Assembly (NCBI RefSeq): GCF_003434305.1
Contig: NZ_QKKX01000001.1
Location: 62,001 to 126,000, forward strand
Direction: 5' to 3'
DNA: 64,000 nucleotides
From: Micromonospora sp. MW-13
Lineage (GTDB): Bacteria > Actinomycetota > Actinomycetes > Mycobacteriales > Micromonosporaceae
In this document: positions 36,240 through 44,897 of the stretch, in pieces
How the letters are laid out: every line of letters begins with the position of its first letter
Numbering within the stretch: position 1 is the first letter of the stretch
Translations under genes and position numbers: made by a program
The notes under the pieces: generated by a model
The model's input: only the letters and a program-made list of their open reading frames with translations
Told to the model about the DNA's origin: nothing
Database searches by the model: none

Positions 36240-37087
36240 CGGAGCTGGTGCAGAACCGCGAGGAGCTGGCGAAGGCGCGCGCCGCGCTGACCGGCACGGT
36301 CGGCGTGGTGATGACCATGGGCGCGCTGCACGCCGGGCACGAGACGCTGCTGCGGGCCGCCCGGGAACGGGCCGACCACGTACTGGTGACGATCTTCGTG
36401 AATCCGCTCCAGTTCGGCCCGAACGAGGACTTCGACCGGTACCCGCGCACCCTGGCGGCGGACCTGGAGATCTGCCGGCGGGCCGGGGCGGATCTGGTCT
36501 TCGCGCCGGACCGGGAGGAGATGTACCCGGACGGCGAACCCAGGGTCCGGGTGAACCCGGGCCTGCTCGGCGAGGACCTGGAGGGGCTGAGCCGGCCGGG
36601 CTTCTTCCACGGGGTGCTCACCGTGGTGCTCAAGCTGTTCCAGCTCACCCGGCCCGACCTGGCGTTCTTCGGCGAGAAGGACTACCAGCAGCTCACCCTG
36701 GTCCGGCGGATGGCCCGGGACTTCGACGTGCCGGTCGAGGTGGTCGGCGTGCCGACCGTCCGGGAGCCGGACGGGCTGGCCCTGTCGAGCCGCAACCGCT
36801 ACCTGTCGGCGCAGGAGCGGGAGGCGGCGCTGAGCCTGTCGGCCGCGCTGCGGGCCGGCGTGGCCGCCGCCGACCGGGGACTGGACGCCGGCGCGGTGCT
36901 GGCCGAGGCCCACCGGACGTTCGGTGCCGGCGTGCCCGGGGCCCGGCTCGACTACCTGGTGCTGACCGACCCGGATCTGGAACCCGGCCCGGTCGCCGGG
37001 CCGGCCCGGCTGCTGGTCGCGGCCTGGGTCGGCGCCACCCGGCTGATCGACAACGCGGCGATCCGGCTCGCTTCCCGCTCCTGCTGA
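36236..37087 (+). CDS. panC: Pantoate-beta-alanine ligase
   Basis: Joins pantoate and beta-alanine with ATP to make pantothenate. 283 residues with the nucleotidyl-transferase HxGH motif in [14 protein letters not shown], followed by [18 protein letters not shown] and [10 protein letters not shown]. Near the C-terminal side LSSRNRYLS is the ATP-binding KMSKS-equivalent region. The GTG start overlaps the DUF2520 stop, and panD follows 26 bp later. Confidence 0.96.
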   Translation: MTELVQNREELAKARAALTGTVGVVMTMGALHAGHETLLRAARERADHVLVTIFVNPLQFGPNEDFDRYPRTLAADLEICRRAGADLVFAPDREEMYPDGEPRVRVNPGLLGEDLEGLSRPGFFHGVLTVVLKLFQLTRPDLAFFGEKDYQQLTLVRRMARDFDVPVEVVGVPTVREPDGLALSSRNRYLSAQEREAALSLSAALRAGVAAADRGLDAGAVLAEAHRTFGAGVPGARLDYLVLTDPDLEPGPVAGPARLLVAAWVGATRLIDNAAIRLASRSC

Positions 37088-37113
37088 CCTCTTTGCGCGC
37101 GAAAGGCACCCCG

Positions 37114-37539
37114 ATGTTCCGCACCATGCTCAAGTCGAAGATCCACCGGGCTACGGTGACCCAGGCCGACCTGCACTACGTGGGCTCGGTGACGGTGGAC
37201 CAGGACCTGCTCGACGCGGCCGACCTGCTCCCGGGCGAGCAGGTGGCGATCGTGGACGTCACCAACGGGGCCCGACTGGAGACGTACGTGATCCCCGGTG
37301 AGCGGGGCAGCGGCGTGCTCGGCATCAACGGCGCCGCCGCGCACCTGGTGCACCCGGGCGACCTGGTCATCCTGATCTCGTACGGCCAGCTGGACGACGC
37401 CGAGGCGCGGGCGTACCGGCCCCGGGTGGTGCACGTCGACGCCGACAACCGCGTGGTCGAGCTGGGCGGCGACCCGGCCGTGGCGGCGCCGGGCACGGCC
37501 GGCGACCCGGTACCGAGCCCGCTCGCCGTCGTCGGCTGA
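37114..37539 (+). CDS. panD: Aspartate 1-decarboxylase (pyruvoyl enzyme precursor)
   Basis: Makes beta-alanine for panC. 141 residues. The proenzyme self-cleaves between Gly24 and Ser25 (HYVGSVT), and Ser25 becomes the pyruvoyl cofactor. The core through [22 protein letters not shown] matches the family. The last 20 residues are a Pro/Ala-rich extension seen in many actinobacterial PanD proteins. A purine-rich GAAAGG 7 nt before the ATG is a good ribosome-binding site. Confidence 0.96.
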   Translation: MFRTMLKSKIHRATVTQADLHYVGSVTVDQDLLDAADLLPGEQVAIVDVTNGARLETYVIPGERGSGVLGINGAAAHLVHPGDLVILISYGQLDDAEARAYRPRVVHVDADNRVVELGGDPAVAAPGTAGDPVPSPLAVVG

Positions 37540-37656
37540 CCGACCGACCGGTCGGGCCGACCGTCGGCGAACATCGGCTCGTGCGCGGTCTGTCACCGAT
37601 GGTCATCTGTGGTTACTCTTGGGTCGCCGTCGTGAGCTGGTGGCTGGGGAGGCCCG

Positions 37657-38553
37657 ATGCGCCGTGCGATGACGACCCTGTGTGCGGCCCTGGCCGCGGC
37701 GGTCGTGCTGGTCGGGTGTGGCGCCTCCACGGGGCTCGACGGCGACCTCACCGACGACTGGGCGGCCCTCGCCCCGGCCGGGCCGTTCACCCCGGCCGTG
37801 GGCGTGTGCCAGGTCGCCGACTTCACCGAGACGGTCACCCTGTCGGCGTACGCGCCGGTGGACTGCGCCGCCGCGCACCGGGTGGAGACCGTGCACGTGG
37901 GCGCGTTCCCGGCGGAGCGGGCTGCCCCGCCGGCCGGTGGGTCGACGGAGCTGCGCGGCGCGTTCGCCGACTGTGACGCGAAGGCCACCGGGTACGTGGG
38001 CGACGACTGGCGGGCCGGCCGGCTCCGGCTGGCCGTGGCGCTGCCGTCGAAGCCCGGCTGGGCGTCGGGCGCCCGCTGGTACCGCTGCGACCTGACCGAG
38101 GTGAGCACCGCCGAGGCGGGGGCCGTGCCGGTCACCCGCACCGGCAGCCTGCGCGACGCGCTGAAGGTGGCGTCGCCGCTGCGGCTGGGCTGCCAGCGCA
38201 CCGCGTCCGCCGGGACGCGGGGGGCGCAGGTGCTGACACCGGTCGGGTGCGCCACCCGGCACGACGCCGAGTTCGTCGGAGTGTGGAAGGCACCGGACCG
38301 GCCGTACCCGACCCGGGACGCCGACTGGGCTCCCTTCTACGTCGGCTGCCGCTCGGCGCTCGCCCGCTACGTCGGCGTGCCGGACGACGGTGACCTGAGT
38401 TACCGCAGCGGCGTGATGGTCCGCCCGCCCGGCGCGGGCCGGTGGCGGGTCGGCGACCGGGGGGTCCGCTGCTACCTGTGGCTCAGCGACCGCTCGGTGA
38501 CCGCCTCGCTCAAGGGGGCCGGCCCGGCGGGGCTCCCGGTGCGGACGAGGTAA
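37657..38553 (+). CDS. Septum-formation-domain lipoprotein
   Basis: 298 residues. The N-terminus ends in the lipobox VLVGC, so it is a lipoprotein. Two repeats of the septum-formation (Septum_form) type follow, seen in paired motifs ending in VDCAAAHRVETVHVGAF and VGCATRHDAEFVGVW, with conserved cysteines that probably form disulfides. Domain name aside, the role is not established. TTACTCT at 37613-37619, about 37 nt before the ATG, may be its -10 region. Confidence 0.75.
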   Translation: MRRAMTTLCAALAAAVVLVGCGASTGLDGDLTDDWAALAPAGPFTPAVGVCQVADFTETVTLSAYAPVDCAAAHRVETVHVGAFPAERAAPPAGGSTELRGAFADCDAKATGYVGDDWRAGRLRLAVALPSKPGWASGARWYRCDLTEVSTAEAGAVPVTRTGSLRDALKVASPLRLGCQRTASAGTRGAQVLTPVGCATRHDAEFVGVWKAPDRPYPTRDADWAPFYVGCRSALARYVGVPDDGDLSYRSGVMVRPPGAGRWRVGDRGVRCYLWLSDRSVTASLKGAGPAGLPVRTR

Positions 38554-38620
38554 CGGCGCCGGACGCCGTAGCCGAAACCACTCGTCGTGCCCCCGCCGCC
38601 CGGGGCGAGGAACCTTCGGG

Positions 38621-40327
38621 TTGACTGTGCTCATGGACGTACCGACCGTCGACCTGCCCGAGCTGCCGTCGCTGCTGGCCGCGCCGTCGCCCGGCTGGGT
38701 GGAGACCACCGACGTGGTCGTGGTCGGTTCCGGGGTGGCGGGGCTGACCGCCGCGCTGCACCTGCGCGAGGCCGGCCTGCACGTCACCGTGGTCACCAAG
38801 GTCAACATCGACGACGGCTCGACCCGCTGGGCGCAGGGCGGCATCGCCGCCGTCCTCGACCCGGCGGACACCCCGGCGGCGCACGCCACGGACACCGAGC
38901 TGGCCGGCGTCGGGCTGTGCGACCCGGCGGCCGTGCGGGTGCTGGTGGAGGAGGGGCCGACCCGGCTGCGGGAGTTGATGCGCATCGGCGCGGAGTTCGA
39001 CCGCCATCCGGACGGCTCGCTCATGCTCACCCGCGAGGGCGGGCACCGGGCGGACCGGATCGTGCACGCCGGCGGGGACGCCACCGGCGCGGAGGTGCAG
39101 CGGGCCCTGCACGCGGCGGTCCGCCGCGACCCGTGGATCCGGCTGTTCGAGCACGCCCTGGTGCTGGACCTGCTGCGCGCCCCGGGTGACGGGCCCGGCG
39201 GCCTCGGCCCGGCCTGCGGGATCACCCTGCACGTGCTCGGCGAGGGCAGCGAGGACGGCGTCGGGGCGATCCTGGCCCGGGCCGTGGTGCTGGCCACCGG
39301 CGGGATGGGACAGATCTTCTCGGCCACCACCAACCCGGCCGTCTCCACCGGCGACGGGGTGGCCCTCGCCCTGCGGGCCGGCGCGGCGGTCACCGACGTG
39401 GAGTTCGTCCAGTTCCACCCGACCGCGCTGATCACCCCGGCCGGGGCCGGGGTGCCCGGGGCCGGCCGGGCGCAGCAGCCGCTGGTCTCCGAGGCGCTGC
39501 GCGGCGAGGGCGCGCACCTGGTCGACGGCGACGGCAAGCGGTTCATGGTCGGCCAGCACGAGCTTGCCGAGTTGGCCCCCCGGGACGTGGTGGCCAAGGG
39601 CATCCACCGGGTGCTGCTGGCCAGCGGCGCCGACCACGTGTACCTCGACGCCCGGCACCTCGGCGGGGACTTCCTTGCCGGGCGCTTCCCCACCATCGTC
39701 GCGTCCTGCCTGGCCATCGGGGTGGACCCGGCCACCGACCTGATCCCGGTCGCCCCGGCCGCCCACTACGCGTCCGGCGGCGTCCGCACCGACCTGCGCG
39801 GCCGTACCTCCATCCCCGGCCTGTACGCCTGCGGCGAGGTGGCCTGCACCGGCGTGCACGGCGCGAACCGGCTGGCCAGCAACTCGCTGCTGGAGGGGCT
39901 GGTCTTCTCCCGCCGGATCGCCGAGGACATCGCCGCCGGCCTGCCCGACCAGGCCCAGCCGGCGGCCACCGGCGCGTGGGTCGGCGGGGGCGGCTGGGTG
40001 CTGCCCGCCGACGGGACGCCGGCCCTGCAACGGGCGATGACCCGGGGCGCCGGGGTGCTCCGCTCGGCGCGGACGCTCGCGGGCACGGCCGGGGCCCTCG
40101 GCGAGCTTGGCACCGGCCGGGGCGTGCCGCGCACCGCCGACTGGGAGGCGACGAACCTGATCACCGTGGCGTCGGCCCTGGTCGCCGCCGCGTACGCCCG
40201 CCAGGAGACCCGGGGCTGCCACTGGCGGGAGGACTTCCCGACGGCTGACGAACGGTGGCTGGGCCACCTGGTCGGCGCGATCGGGTCGCAGGGCCGGTTG
40301 ACGTCCCAGTGGCAGGGGCCGGCATGA
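38621..40327 (+). CDS. nadB: L-aspartate oxidase
   Basis: Flavoenzyme making iminoaspartate, the first step of de novo NAD synthesis. 568 residues; FAD-binding VVVVGSGVAGLTAALHLRE, substrate-site RWAQGGIAAVLD and AAHYASGGVRTDLRGRTSIPGLYACGEVA are all present. The TTG at 38621 is reported because GAGGAA lies 8 nt upstream; a GTG at 38627 or ATG at 38633 would also work. The stop overlaps an ATG (ATGA) opening a 20-codon mini-ORF. The quinolinate synthase gene nadA, which acts between nadB and nadC, is not in the window. Confidence 0.95.
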   Translation: MTVLMDVPTVDLPELPSLLAAPSPGWVETTDVVVVGSGVAGLTAALHLREAGLHVTVVTKVNIDDGSTRWAQGGIAAVLDPADTPAAHATDTELAGVGLCDPAAVRVLVEEGPTRLRELMRIGAEFDRHPDGSLMLTREGGHRADRIVHAGGDATGAEVQRALHAAVRRDPWIRLFEHALVLDLLRAPGDGPGGLGPACGITLHVLGEGSEDGVGAILARAVVLATGGMGQIFSATTNPAVSTGDGVALALRAGAAVTDVEFVQFHPTALITPAGAGVPGAGRAQQPLVSEALRGEGAHLVDGDGKRFMVGQHELAELAPRDVVAKGIHRVLLASGADHVYLDARHLGGDFLAGRFPTIVASCLAIGVDPATDLIPVAPAAHYASGGVRTDLRGRTSIPGLYACGEVACTGVHGANRLASNSLLEGLVFSRRIAEDIAAGLPDQAQPAATGAWVGGGGWVLPADGTPALQRAMTRGAGVLRSARTLAGTAGALGELGTGRGVPRTADWEATNLITVASALVAAAYARQETRGCHWREDFPTADERWLGHLVGAIGSQGRLTSQWQGPA

Positions 40328-40386
40328 GCGCGAGGAGTGAGCTGTTCTTGCGAGCCCCGCAGTCGCGAACCGAGGAGATTCAGTGA
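40324..40386 (+). CDS. 20-codon mini-ORF 1 between nadB and nadC
   Basis: ATG overlaps the nadB stop (ATGA). It encodes MSARSELFLRAPQSRTEEIQ and its TGA overlaps the GTG of the second copy. It may be translated by coupling, or be only the coding-strand appearance of a repeat element. No function recognised. Confidence 0.35.
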   Translation: MSARSELFLRAPQSRTEEIQ

Positions 40387-40441
40387 GCGCGAGGAGTGAG
40401 CCGTTCTTGCGAGCCCCGCAGTCGCGAACCGAGGAGATTCA
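40324..40441 (+). repeat. Tandem 59-bp duplication between nadB and nadC
   Basis: Units 40324-40382 and 40383-40441 differ only at the first base (A/G) and one internal base (T/C at 40344 and its partner). The period of 59, one short of a multiple of three, produces a GTGA overlap at each junction. Within each unit, TTC-TT-GCGA and TCGCGAA can pair as an imperfect hairpin. I recall similar sequences scattered through Micromonospora genomes, but that needs a search. Confidence 0.9.
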
Positions 40442-40445
40442 GTGA
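40383..40445 (+). CDS. 20-codon mini-ORF 2 between nadB and nadC
   Basis: GTG overlaps the first mini-ORF stop, and its own TGA (40443-40445) overlaps the nadC GTG at 40442. It differs from copy 1 by a single Leu-to-Pro change. Translation is possible by stop-start coupling but undemonstrated. Confidence 0.35.
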   Translation: MSARSEPFLRAPQSRTEEIQ

Positions 40446-41347
40446 GGGAGACGACGGAGCAGGCGCTGCGGGCCGGCGGGCTCGATCCGGCCGAGGTGCG
40501 GCGGGTGATCGTCGCCGCGTTCACCGAGGATCTCGGCCCGGACTTCCTGGACGTCACCAGCGTCGCCACCATCCCGGCCACCCAGACAGACACCGCCGAC
40601 CTGGTCGCCCGCGCCGACGGGGTGGTGGCCGGGCTGGCCGTCGCGGCGGCCGTGTTCGAGGTGGTCGGCGAGGTGACCGGGTCCGACGGGGGCGCCCGTG
40701 CCGTCGAGGTGTCGCAGGTGGCCCACGACGGCCAGCGGGTGGCCCGCGGTGACGTGCTGGCCACCGTGACCGGGCCCACCCGGCTGCTGCTCACCGCCGA
40801 GCGGACGGCGCTCAATCTGCTCTGTCGGCTGTCCGGGGTGGCCACCCACACCCGGGCCTGGGCGGACGCGCTGACCGGCAGCAAGGCGATGGTGCTGGAC
40901 ACCCGCAAGACCACGCCGGGCCTGCGGGCGCTGGAGAAGTACGCGGTGCGGGCCGGCGGCGGCACGAACAAGCGGATGGGCCTGTACGACGTCGCAATGA
41001 TCAAGGACAACCACAAGTTCGCGGCCGGCGGTGTCGCGGCGGCCTACCGCCGGGTCCGGGCGGAGTTCCCGGACGTGCCGGTGCAGGTGGAGGTGGACAC
41101 CCTCGCCGAGGCGCTGGAGGCGGTCGAGGCCGGCGCGGACTTCCTGCTGCTGGACAACATGACCCCGGAGACGCTGACCGAGGTGGTGGCCGCGGTGGGG
41201 GACCGGGCCGAGCTGGAGGCCACCGGCGGGCTGACCCTCGACGTGGCGGCGCGGTACGCGGCGACCGGGGTGGACTACCTGTCGGTGGGCGCGCTGACCC
41301 ACTCCTCGCCGATCCTGGACGTCGCGCTGGACCTGCGCACGGAGTGA
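40442..41347 (+). CDS. nadC: Quinolinate phosphoribosyltransferase (decarboxylating)
   Basis: Converts quinolinate and PRPP to nicotinate mononucleotide. 301 residues with the family core LDTRKTTPGLRALEKYAV, GGGTNKRMGLYD and IKDNHKFAAGG, plus LLLDNMTPE and the phosphate-binding VDYLSVGALTHS near the end. The GTG at 40442 overlaps the second mini-ORF stop. A possible GAGGAG lies 10 nt upstream within the repeat, so the duplication supplies the ribosome-binding site. Confidence 0.95.
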   Translation: MRETTEQALRAGGLDPAEVRRVIVAAFTEDLGPDFLDVTSVATIPATQTDTADLVARADGVVAGLAVAAAVFEVVGEVTGSDGGARAVEVSQVAHDGQRVARGDVLATVTGPTRLLLTAERTALNLLCRLSGVATHTRAWADALTGSKAMVLDTRKTTPGLRALEKYAVRAGGGTNKRMGLYDVAMIKDNHKFAAGGVAAAYRRVRAEFPDVPVQVEVDTLAEALEAVEAGADFLLLDNMTPETLTEVVAAVGDRAELEATGGLTLDVAARYAATGVDYLSVGALTHSSPILDVALDLRTE

Positions 41348-41415
41348 GCCGGGGCAGGGCCCTGCCGCCGGCGTACCGCGCGCCCGGTGGGCGACGGTCC
41401 GGACCGCCCGGCGTC

Positions 41416-41421
41416 TAGGCT
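41416..41421 (+). promoter_or_regulatory. -10 box TAGGCT of coaX
   Basis: TAGGCT is followed by 6 nt and the GTG at 41428; no ribosome-binding site is present. Likely leaderless, so coaX may have a promoter separate from nadBC. Confidence 0.5.
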
Positions 41422-41427
41422 GCGTGC

Positions 41428-42186
41428 GTGCTGCTCTGCATCGACATCGGAAACACCAACACCGTGCTGGCGACCTTCGACGGCGACAAGCTGGTGCACT
41501 CCTGGCGGGTCAAGACCGACGCCCGCTCGACGGCGGACGAACTCGGGCTGATGTTCCGGGGGCTGCTGGCCGGTGACGCCGTGGAGATCACCGGGGTGGC
41601 CGCCTGCTCGACGGTGCCGGCCGCGCTGCGCTCGCTGCGCAACATGCTGGCCCGGTACTACGCCGACCTGCCGAGCGTGATCGTCGAGCCGGGGGTGCGC
41701 ACCGGCGTGCAACTGGCGATCGACAACCCCAAGGAGGTCGGCTCGGACCGGGTGGTGAACACGCTCGCCGCGTACACCCTCTACGGCGGGCCGTCGATCG
41801 TGGTGGACTTCGGCACCACCACCAACTTCGACGTGATCAGCGGGCGGGGGGAGTTCCTCGGCGGCGCGTTCGCCCCGGGCATCGAGATCTCCTTCGACGC
41901 GCTCGCGGCCCGCGCCGCCCAACTGCGCAAGGTGGAGGCGACCAGGCCCCGGTCGGTGATCGGCAAGAACACCGTCGAGTGCCTCCAGTCCGGCCTCTAC
42001 TTCGGCTTCGCCGGCCAGGTCGACCGGATCGTCGAGCGGATGGTCGAGGAACTGGGCGAGGTGAAGGCGGTGATCGCCACCGGCGGGCTGGCGTCGGTGG
42101 TGATCGGCGAGTGCCGGACCATCACCCATCACGAGCCGATGATCACTCTGATCGGGCTGCGGATGGTCTACGAGCGCAACGTCTGA
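41428..42186 (+). CDS. coaX: Type III pantothenate kinase
   Basis: Phosphorylates pantothenate, the first committed step to CoA. 252 residues; the acetate-kinase-fold phosphate loop DIGNTNT is at residues 6-12, and GSDRVVNTLAAY and VVDFGTTTNFDV are the other signatures. Type III enzymes lack feedback inhibition by CoA, which suits its place beyond the panC-panD genes. GTG start at 41428 just after a TAGGCT box. Confidence 0.95.
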   Translation: MLLCIDIGNTNTVLATFDGDKLVHSWRVKTDARSTADELGLMFRGLLAGDAVEITGVAACSTVPAALRSLRNMLARYYADLPSVIVEPGVRTGVQLAIDNPKEVGSDRVVNTLAAYTLYGGPSIVVDFGTTTNFDVISGRGEFLGGAFAPGIEISFDALAARAAQLRKVEATRPRSVIGKNTVECLQSGLYFGFAGQVDRIVERMVEELGEVKAVIATGGLASVVIGECRTITHHEPMITLIGLRMVYERNV

Positions 42187-42393
42187 CCCGGGGACGGGTG
42201 GCGCGGGGTTTCCCGTTCACGCCGGGAGGGCGCGCCGGCGACAGCGGGCGGAACCGGTCGTACGCGCCGGCGCCGAACGACAGGGCGGCAGTGGGGTCGG
42301 TCATGGCGGGCAGGTTATCCCGTAACGACCGCTGGGGCGTTTGAGTACGCTCGGGCCTGACCCCGCCGAAATCTCCTCCTGAGGAAGCGTGCC

Positions 42394-43902
42394 GTGACCG
42401 AGCAGAACGCCGTGCCAGTCGACCCCGCCGACGACCTTCCCGAGCAGATGAAGGTCCGCCGGGAGAAGCGGGACCGGATGCTCGCCGAGGGCGTCGAGCC
42501 GTACCCGGTCGGATACCCCCGGACCAGCACGCTGGCGGAGATCCGCGAGAAGTACGCCGACCTGCCCACCGACACCGCCACCGGCGACCGGGCGTCGGTC
42601 ACCGGCCGGGTGATCTTCGTCCGGAACACCGGCAAGCTGTGCTTCGCCACCCTGCGCGACGGCAACGGCACCGAGCTCCAGGCGATGCTCTCCCTGGACC
42701 GGGTGGGCGCGCAGCGGCTGGAGGACTGGAAGCGCCTGGTCGACCTGGGCGACCACGTCGGGGTGACCGGCGAGGTGATCACCAGCCGCCGGGGCGAACT
42801 GTCGGTGCTGGTCGAGCAGTGGGCGGTCACCGCCAAGGCGCTGCGCCCGCTGCCGGTGGCGCACAAGCCGCTCAGCGAGGAGGCCCGGGTCCGCCAGCGG
42901 TACGTCGACCTGGTCGTCCGGCCCCAGGCGCGGCAGATGGTGCGGACCCGGGCCGCCACCGTGCGCAGCCTGCGTGACTCGCTGCACCGGCAGGACTTCA
43001 TCGAGGTGGAGACCCCGATGCTCCAGTTGCTGCACGGCGGGGCCGCCGCCCGGCCATTCGTGACCCACAGCAATGCGTTGAGTACCGATCTGTATCTCCG
43101 AATCGCGCCGGAACTGTTTCTCAAGCGGGCCGTCGTGGGCGGCGTCGACCGGGTCTTCGAGATCAACCGCAACTTCCGTAATGAGGGTGTCGACTCTTCG
43201 CACTCGCCGGAGTTCGCGATGCTCGAGGTGTACCAGGCGTACGGCGACTACGACACCATGGCCACGCTGACCCGCAATCTGGTGCAGCAGGCGGCGATCG
43301 CGGTCGCCGGGTCGACCGTGGTGACGCACGCGGATGGCCAGGAGTTCGATCTGGGCGGCCAGTGGCGCTCGGTGACGCTGTTCGGGGTGCTTTCCGAGGC
43401 GCTCGGCGAAGAGGTCACGGTCCGCACCGAGCGGGCCCGCCTGGTCGAGTACGCCGACAAGGTCGGCCTGGCCGTCGACCCGAAGTGGGGGCCGGGGAAG
43501 CTGGCCGAGGAACTCTTCGAGGAACTGGTCGTGCCGGGGCTGCGGGCGCCGACCTTCGTCCGGGACTATCCGGAGGAGACGAGCCCGTTGACCCGGGCAC
43601 ACCGCGGCGAGCCGGGACTGGCCGAGAAGTGGGACCTGTACGTCCTCGGGTTCGAGCTGGGCACGGCGTACTCGGAGCTGGTCGACCCGGTGGTGCAGCG
43701 GGAACGCCTGGTGGCCCAGGCGCAGCTCGCCGCCCGGGGCGACGACGAGGCGATGCGGCTGGACGAGGACTTTCTCCGGGCCATGGAGTACGGAATGCCG
43801 CCGGCCGGGGGTATGGGAATGGGAATCGACCGGCTGCTGATGGCGCTCACCGGCCTGGGAATTCGGGAAACCATCCTCTTCCCGTTGGTCCGGCCCGAGT
43901 AG
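42394..43902 (+). CDS. lysS: Lysyl-tRNA synthetase (class II)
   Basis: Charges tRNA-Lys. 502 residues. The N-terminal OB-fold anticodon-binding domain spans about 60-160. Class II motif 2 is seen in [20 protein letters not shown] and motif 3 in [15 protein letters not shown] near the C-terminus. [14 protein letters not shown] and [13 protein letters not shown] are typical LysRS. The GTG at 42394 has GAGGAA 8 nt upstream. Bases 43,060-43,220 use more A/T-ending codons than the rest of the gene. Confidence 0.95.
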   Translation: MTEQNAVPVDPADDLPEQMKVRREKRDRMLAEGVEPYPVGYPRTSTLAEIREKYADLPTDTATGDRASVTGRVIFVRNTGKLCFATLRDGNGTELQAMLSLDRVGAQRLEDWKRLVDLGDHVGVTGEVITSRRGELSVLVEQWAVTAKALRPLPVAHKPLSEEARVRQRYVDLVVRPQARQMVRTRAATVRSLRDSLHRQDFIEVETPMLQLLHGGAAARPFVTHSNALSTDLYLRIAPELFLKRAVVGGVDRVFEINRNFRNEGVDSSHSPEFAMLEVYQAYGDYDTMATLTRNLVQQAAIAVAGSTVVTHADGQEFDLGGQWRSVTLFGVLSEALGEEVTVRTERARLVEYADKVGLAVDPKWGPGKLAEELFEELVVPGLRAPTFVRDYPEETSPLTRAHRGEPGLAEKWDLYVLGFELGTAYSELVDPVVQRERLVAQAQLAARGDDEAMRLDEDFLRAMEYGMPPAGGMGMGIDRLLMALTGLGIRETILFPLVRPE

Positions 43903-43942
43903 GGGTTCCCGACCCCCTGCCGGGTTCGGATACCGCATCCTA

Positions 43943-43973
43943 TTGACGCGACAAGCGTCGGGCGGGTTATTGT
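43943..43973 (+). promoter_or_regulatory. Candidate lsr2 promoter with dyad in the spacer
   Basis: TTGACG at 43943-43948 and TATTGT at 43968-43973 resemble -35 and -10 elements with a 19-bp spacer. A perfect dyad GACGC-GACAA-GCGTC (43945-43959) overlaps the -35 and spacer and could be an operator. Confidence 0.5.
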
Positions 43974-44017
43974 GCTGTCAGTTTGCAGGAACACCCTGCT
44001 CGAAAGGAATGTGGGAC

Positions 44018-44362
44018 GTGGCCAAGCAGATCATTCACAAGCTGGTCGATGACCTGGACGGCGGGGACGCTGACGAGACCGTCAAGTTCGCGCTCGACGG
44101 CGTTCAGTACGAGATCGACCTCTCGAAGGCGAACGCCGAGAAATTGCGTGACGTTTTCGCGCCGTACGTCGCCGCGGGCACCAAGGTGGGCCGGGGCGGC
44201 GTGGTGGTCGGCGGACGGGCCGCTCGGGGTCGGGGCGGCGCCACCGCCGACCGGGAGCAGAACAAGGCGATCCGGCAGTGGGCCAAGGGGAAGGGCAAGG
44301 ACATCTCCGACCGGGGGCGCATCCCCCAGGAGATCGTCGACGAGTTCCACGCCACGCGCTGA
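44018..44362 (+). CDS. lsr2: Lsr2 nucleoid-associated protein
   Basis: H-NS-like xenogeneic silencer of actinobacteria that binds the minor groove of AT-rich DNA. 114 residues: an N-terminal dimerisation domain (KQIIHKLVDDLDGGDADETV), a Gly/Arg-rich linker, and a C-terminal DNA-binding domain with the AT-hook-like RGR at residues 99-101. The GTG at 44018 has AAAGGA 9 nt upstream. Relevant targets in this window could include the lower-GC patches at 13.5 and 17 kb. Confidence 0.95.
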   Translation: MAKQIIHKLVDDLDGGDADETVKFALDGVQYEIDLSKANAEKLRDVFAPYVAAGTKVGRGGVVVGGRAARGRGGATADREQNKAIRQWAKGKGKDISDRGRIPQEIVDEFHATR

Positions 44363-44452
44363 CCGAGAACGTCGCGGGGCCACCGCCCGGGTGCCGGAGG
44401 GCGCGCCGAGGGATCTCATGGGCGGACCCGACACGGGGGACGCGGGCGACAC

Positions 44453-44489
44453 CGACGCCGGACCGGAGCACGTCTCCGGCCCGGCGTCG
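44453..44489 (+). terminator. Hairpin downstream of lsr2
   Basis: A 9-bp outer stem (44453-44461 with 44481-44489), one A-C mismatch and a 6-bp inner stem close on a 5-nt loop. It starts 90 bp after the lsr2 stop; no T-run. Confidence 0.55.
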
Positions 44490-44549
44490 CCGTTTCCGGG
44501 TTCCGGGATCGCGGGATGACGGGCGGGAAGAACCGGGCCGGTCCGGGCG

Positions 44550-44592
44550 TTGTCCACAGCCGGTGGAGAATCTGTCCACAGCCTGTGGACGA
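44550..44592. promoter_or_regulatory. Cluster of three DnaA-box-like 9-mers
   Basis: TTGTCCACA (44550-44558) is a full match to the high-GC actinobacterial DnaA box. CTGTCCACA (44572-44580) and, on the minus strand, TCGTCCACA (44592-44584) match at 8 of 9. The last two form a perfect palindrome GTCCACAG-C-CTGTGGAC at 44574-44590. Confidence 0.55.
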
Positions 44593-44676
44593 CCGTTCGC
44601 CGGGGTGACCGGAGCGCCCGCAGGGCCCCCCAGGGCCTGCGGAGGCCGCGGAAGCCGGTCTGACCGGCGGTCCGAA

Positions 44677-44690
44677 TTTCGCTCTGCGCG
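44677..44690 (+). promoter_or_regulatory. Candidate ClgR-binding site upstream of clpC
   Basis: TTTCGC-N5-GCG matches the reported ClgR pattern GTTCGC-N5-GCG at all but the first base. ClgR activates clp protease genes in Streptomyces and Corynebacterium, so its presence about 210 bp upstream of clpC makes sense. The identification rests on a remembered consensus. Confidence 0.4.
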
Positions 44691-44897
44691 TACAGCCGGG
44701 GGTACCGGAACAGCGCCTGAGCGCGGACGGTTGTCAGAAATGACGCTTACCGGGCTCCCGCCGAGGACACACGACCTCAGCGGAGTCGGTCCGCGGCGAT
44801 AGAGTAAGGAGGCACGGACGCCCATCCCGGACGTCCGCGCACCGGCCCCGCCGAGATCTGACCATCAAGGCGCACGGCACGTGAGGAGCACGAGGGC

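Larger units (their letters stand above)
44363..44897 (+). other. lsr2-clpC intergenic region
   Basis: 535 bp with no convincing gene. In order it holds a terminator-like hairpin for lsr2 (44453-44489), a cluster of DnaA-box-like 9-mers with a perfect palindrome (44550-44592), a ClgR-box-like site (44677-44690), and a possible -10 TAGAGT near 44804 ahead of clpC. A 33-codon ORF at 44419-44519 has no ribosome-binding site and is not called. Confidence 0.6.

Noticed and set aside
40324..40445. CRISPR array or riboswitch at the nadB-nadC repeat
   Set aside because: Two directly abutting copies with no spacers rule out CRISPR, and no conserved aptamer is apparent.
44419..44519. 33-codon ORF after lsr2
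   Set aside because: Gly/Asp/Pro-rich, no ribosome-binding site, and it contains the lsr2 terminator-like hairpin.
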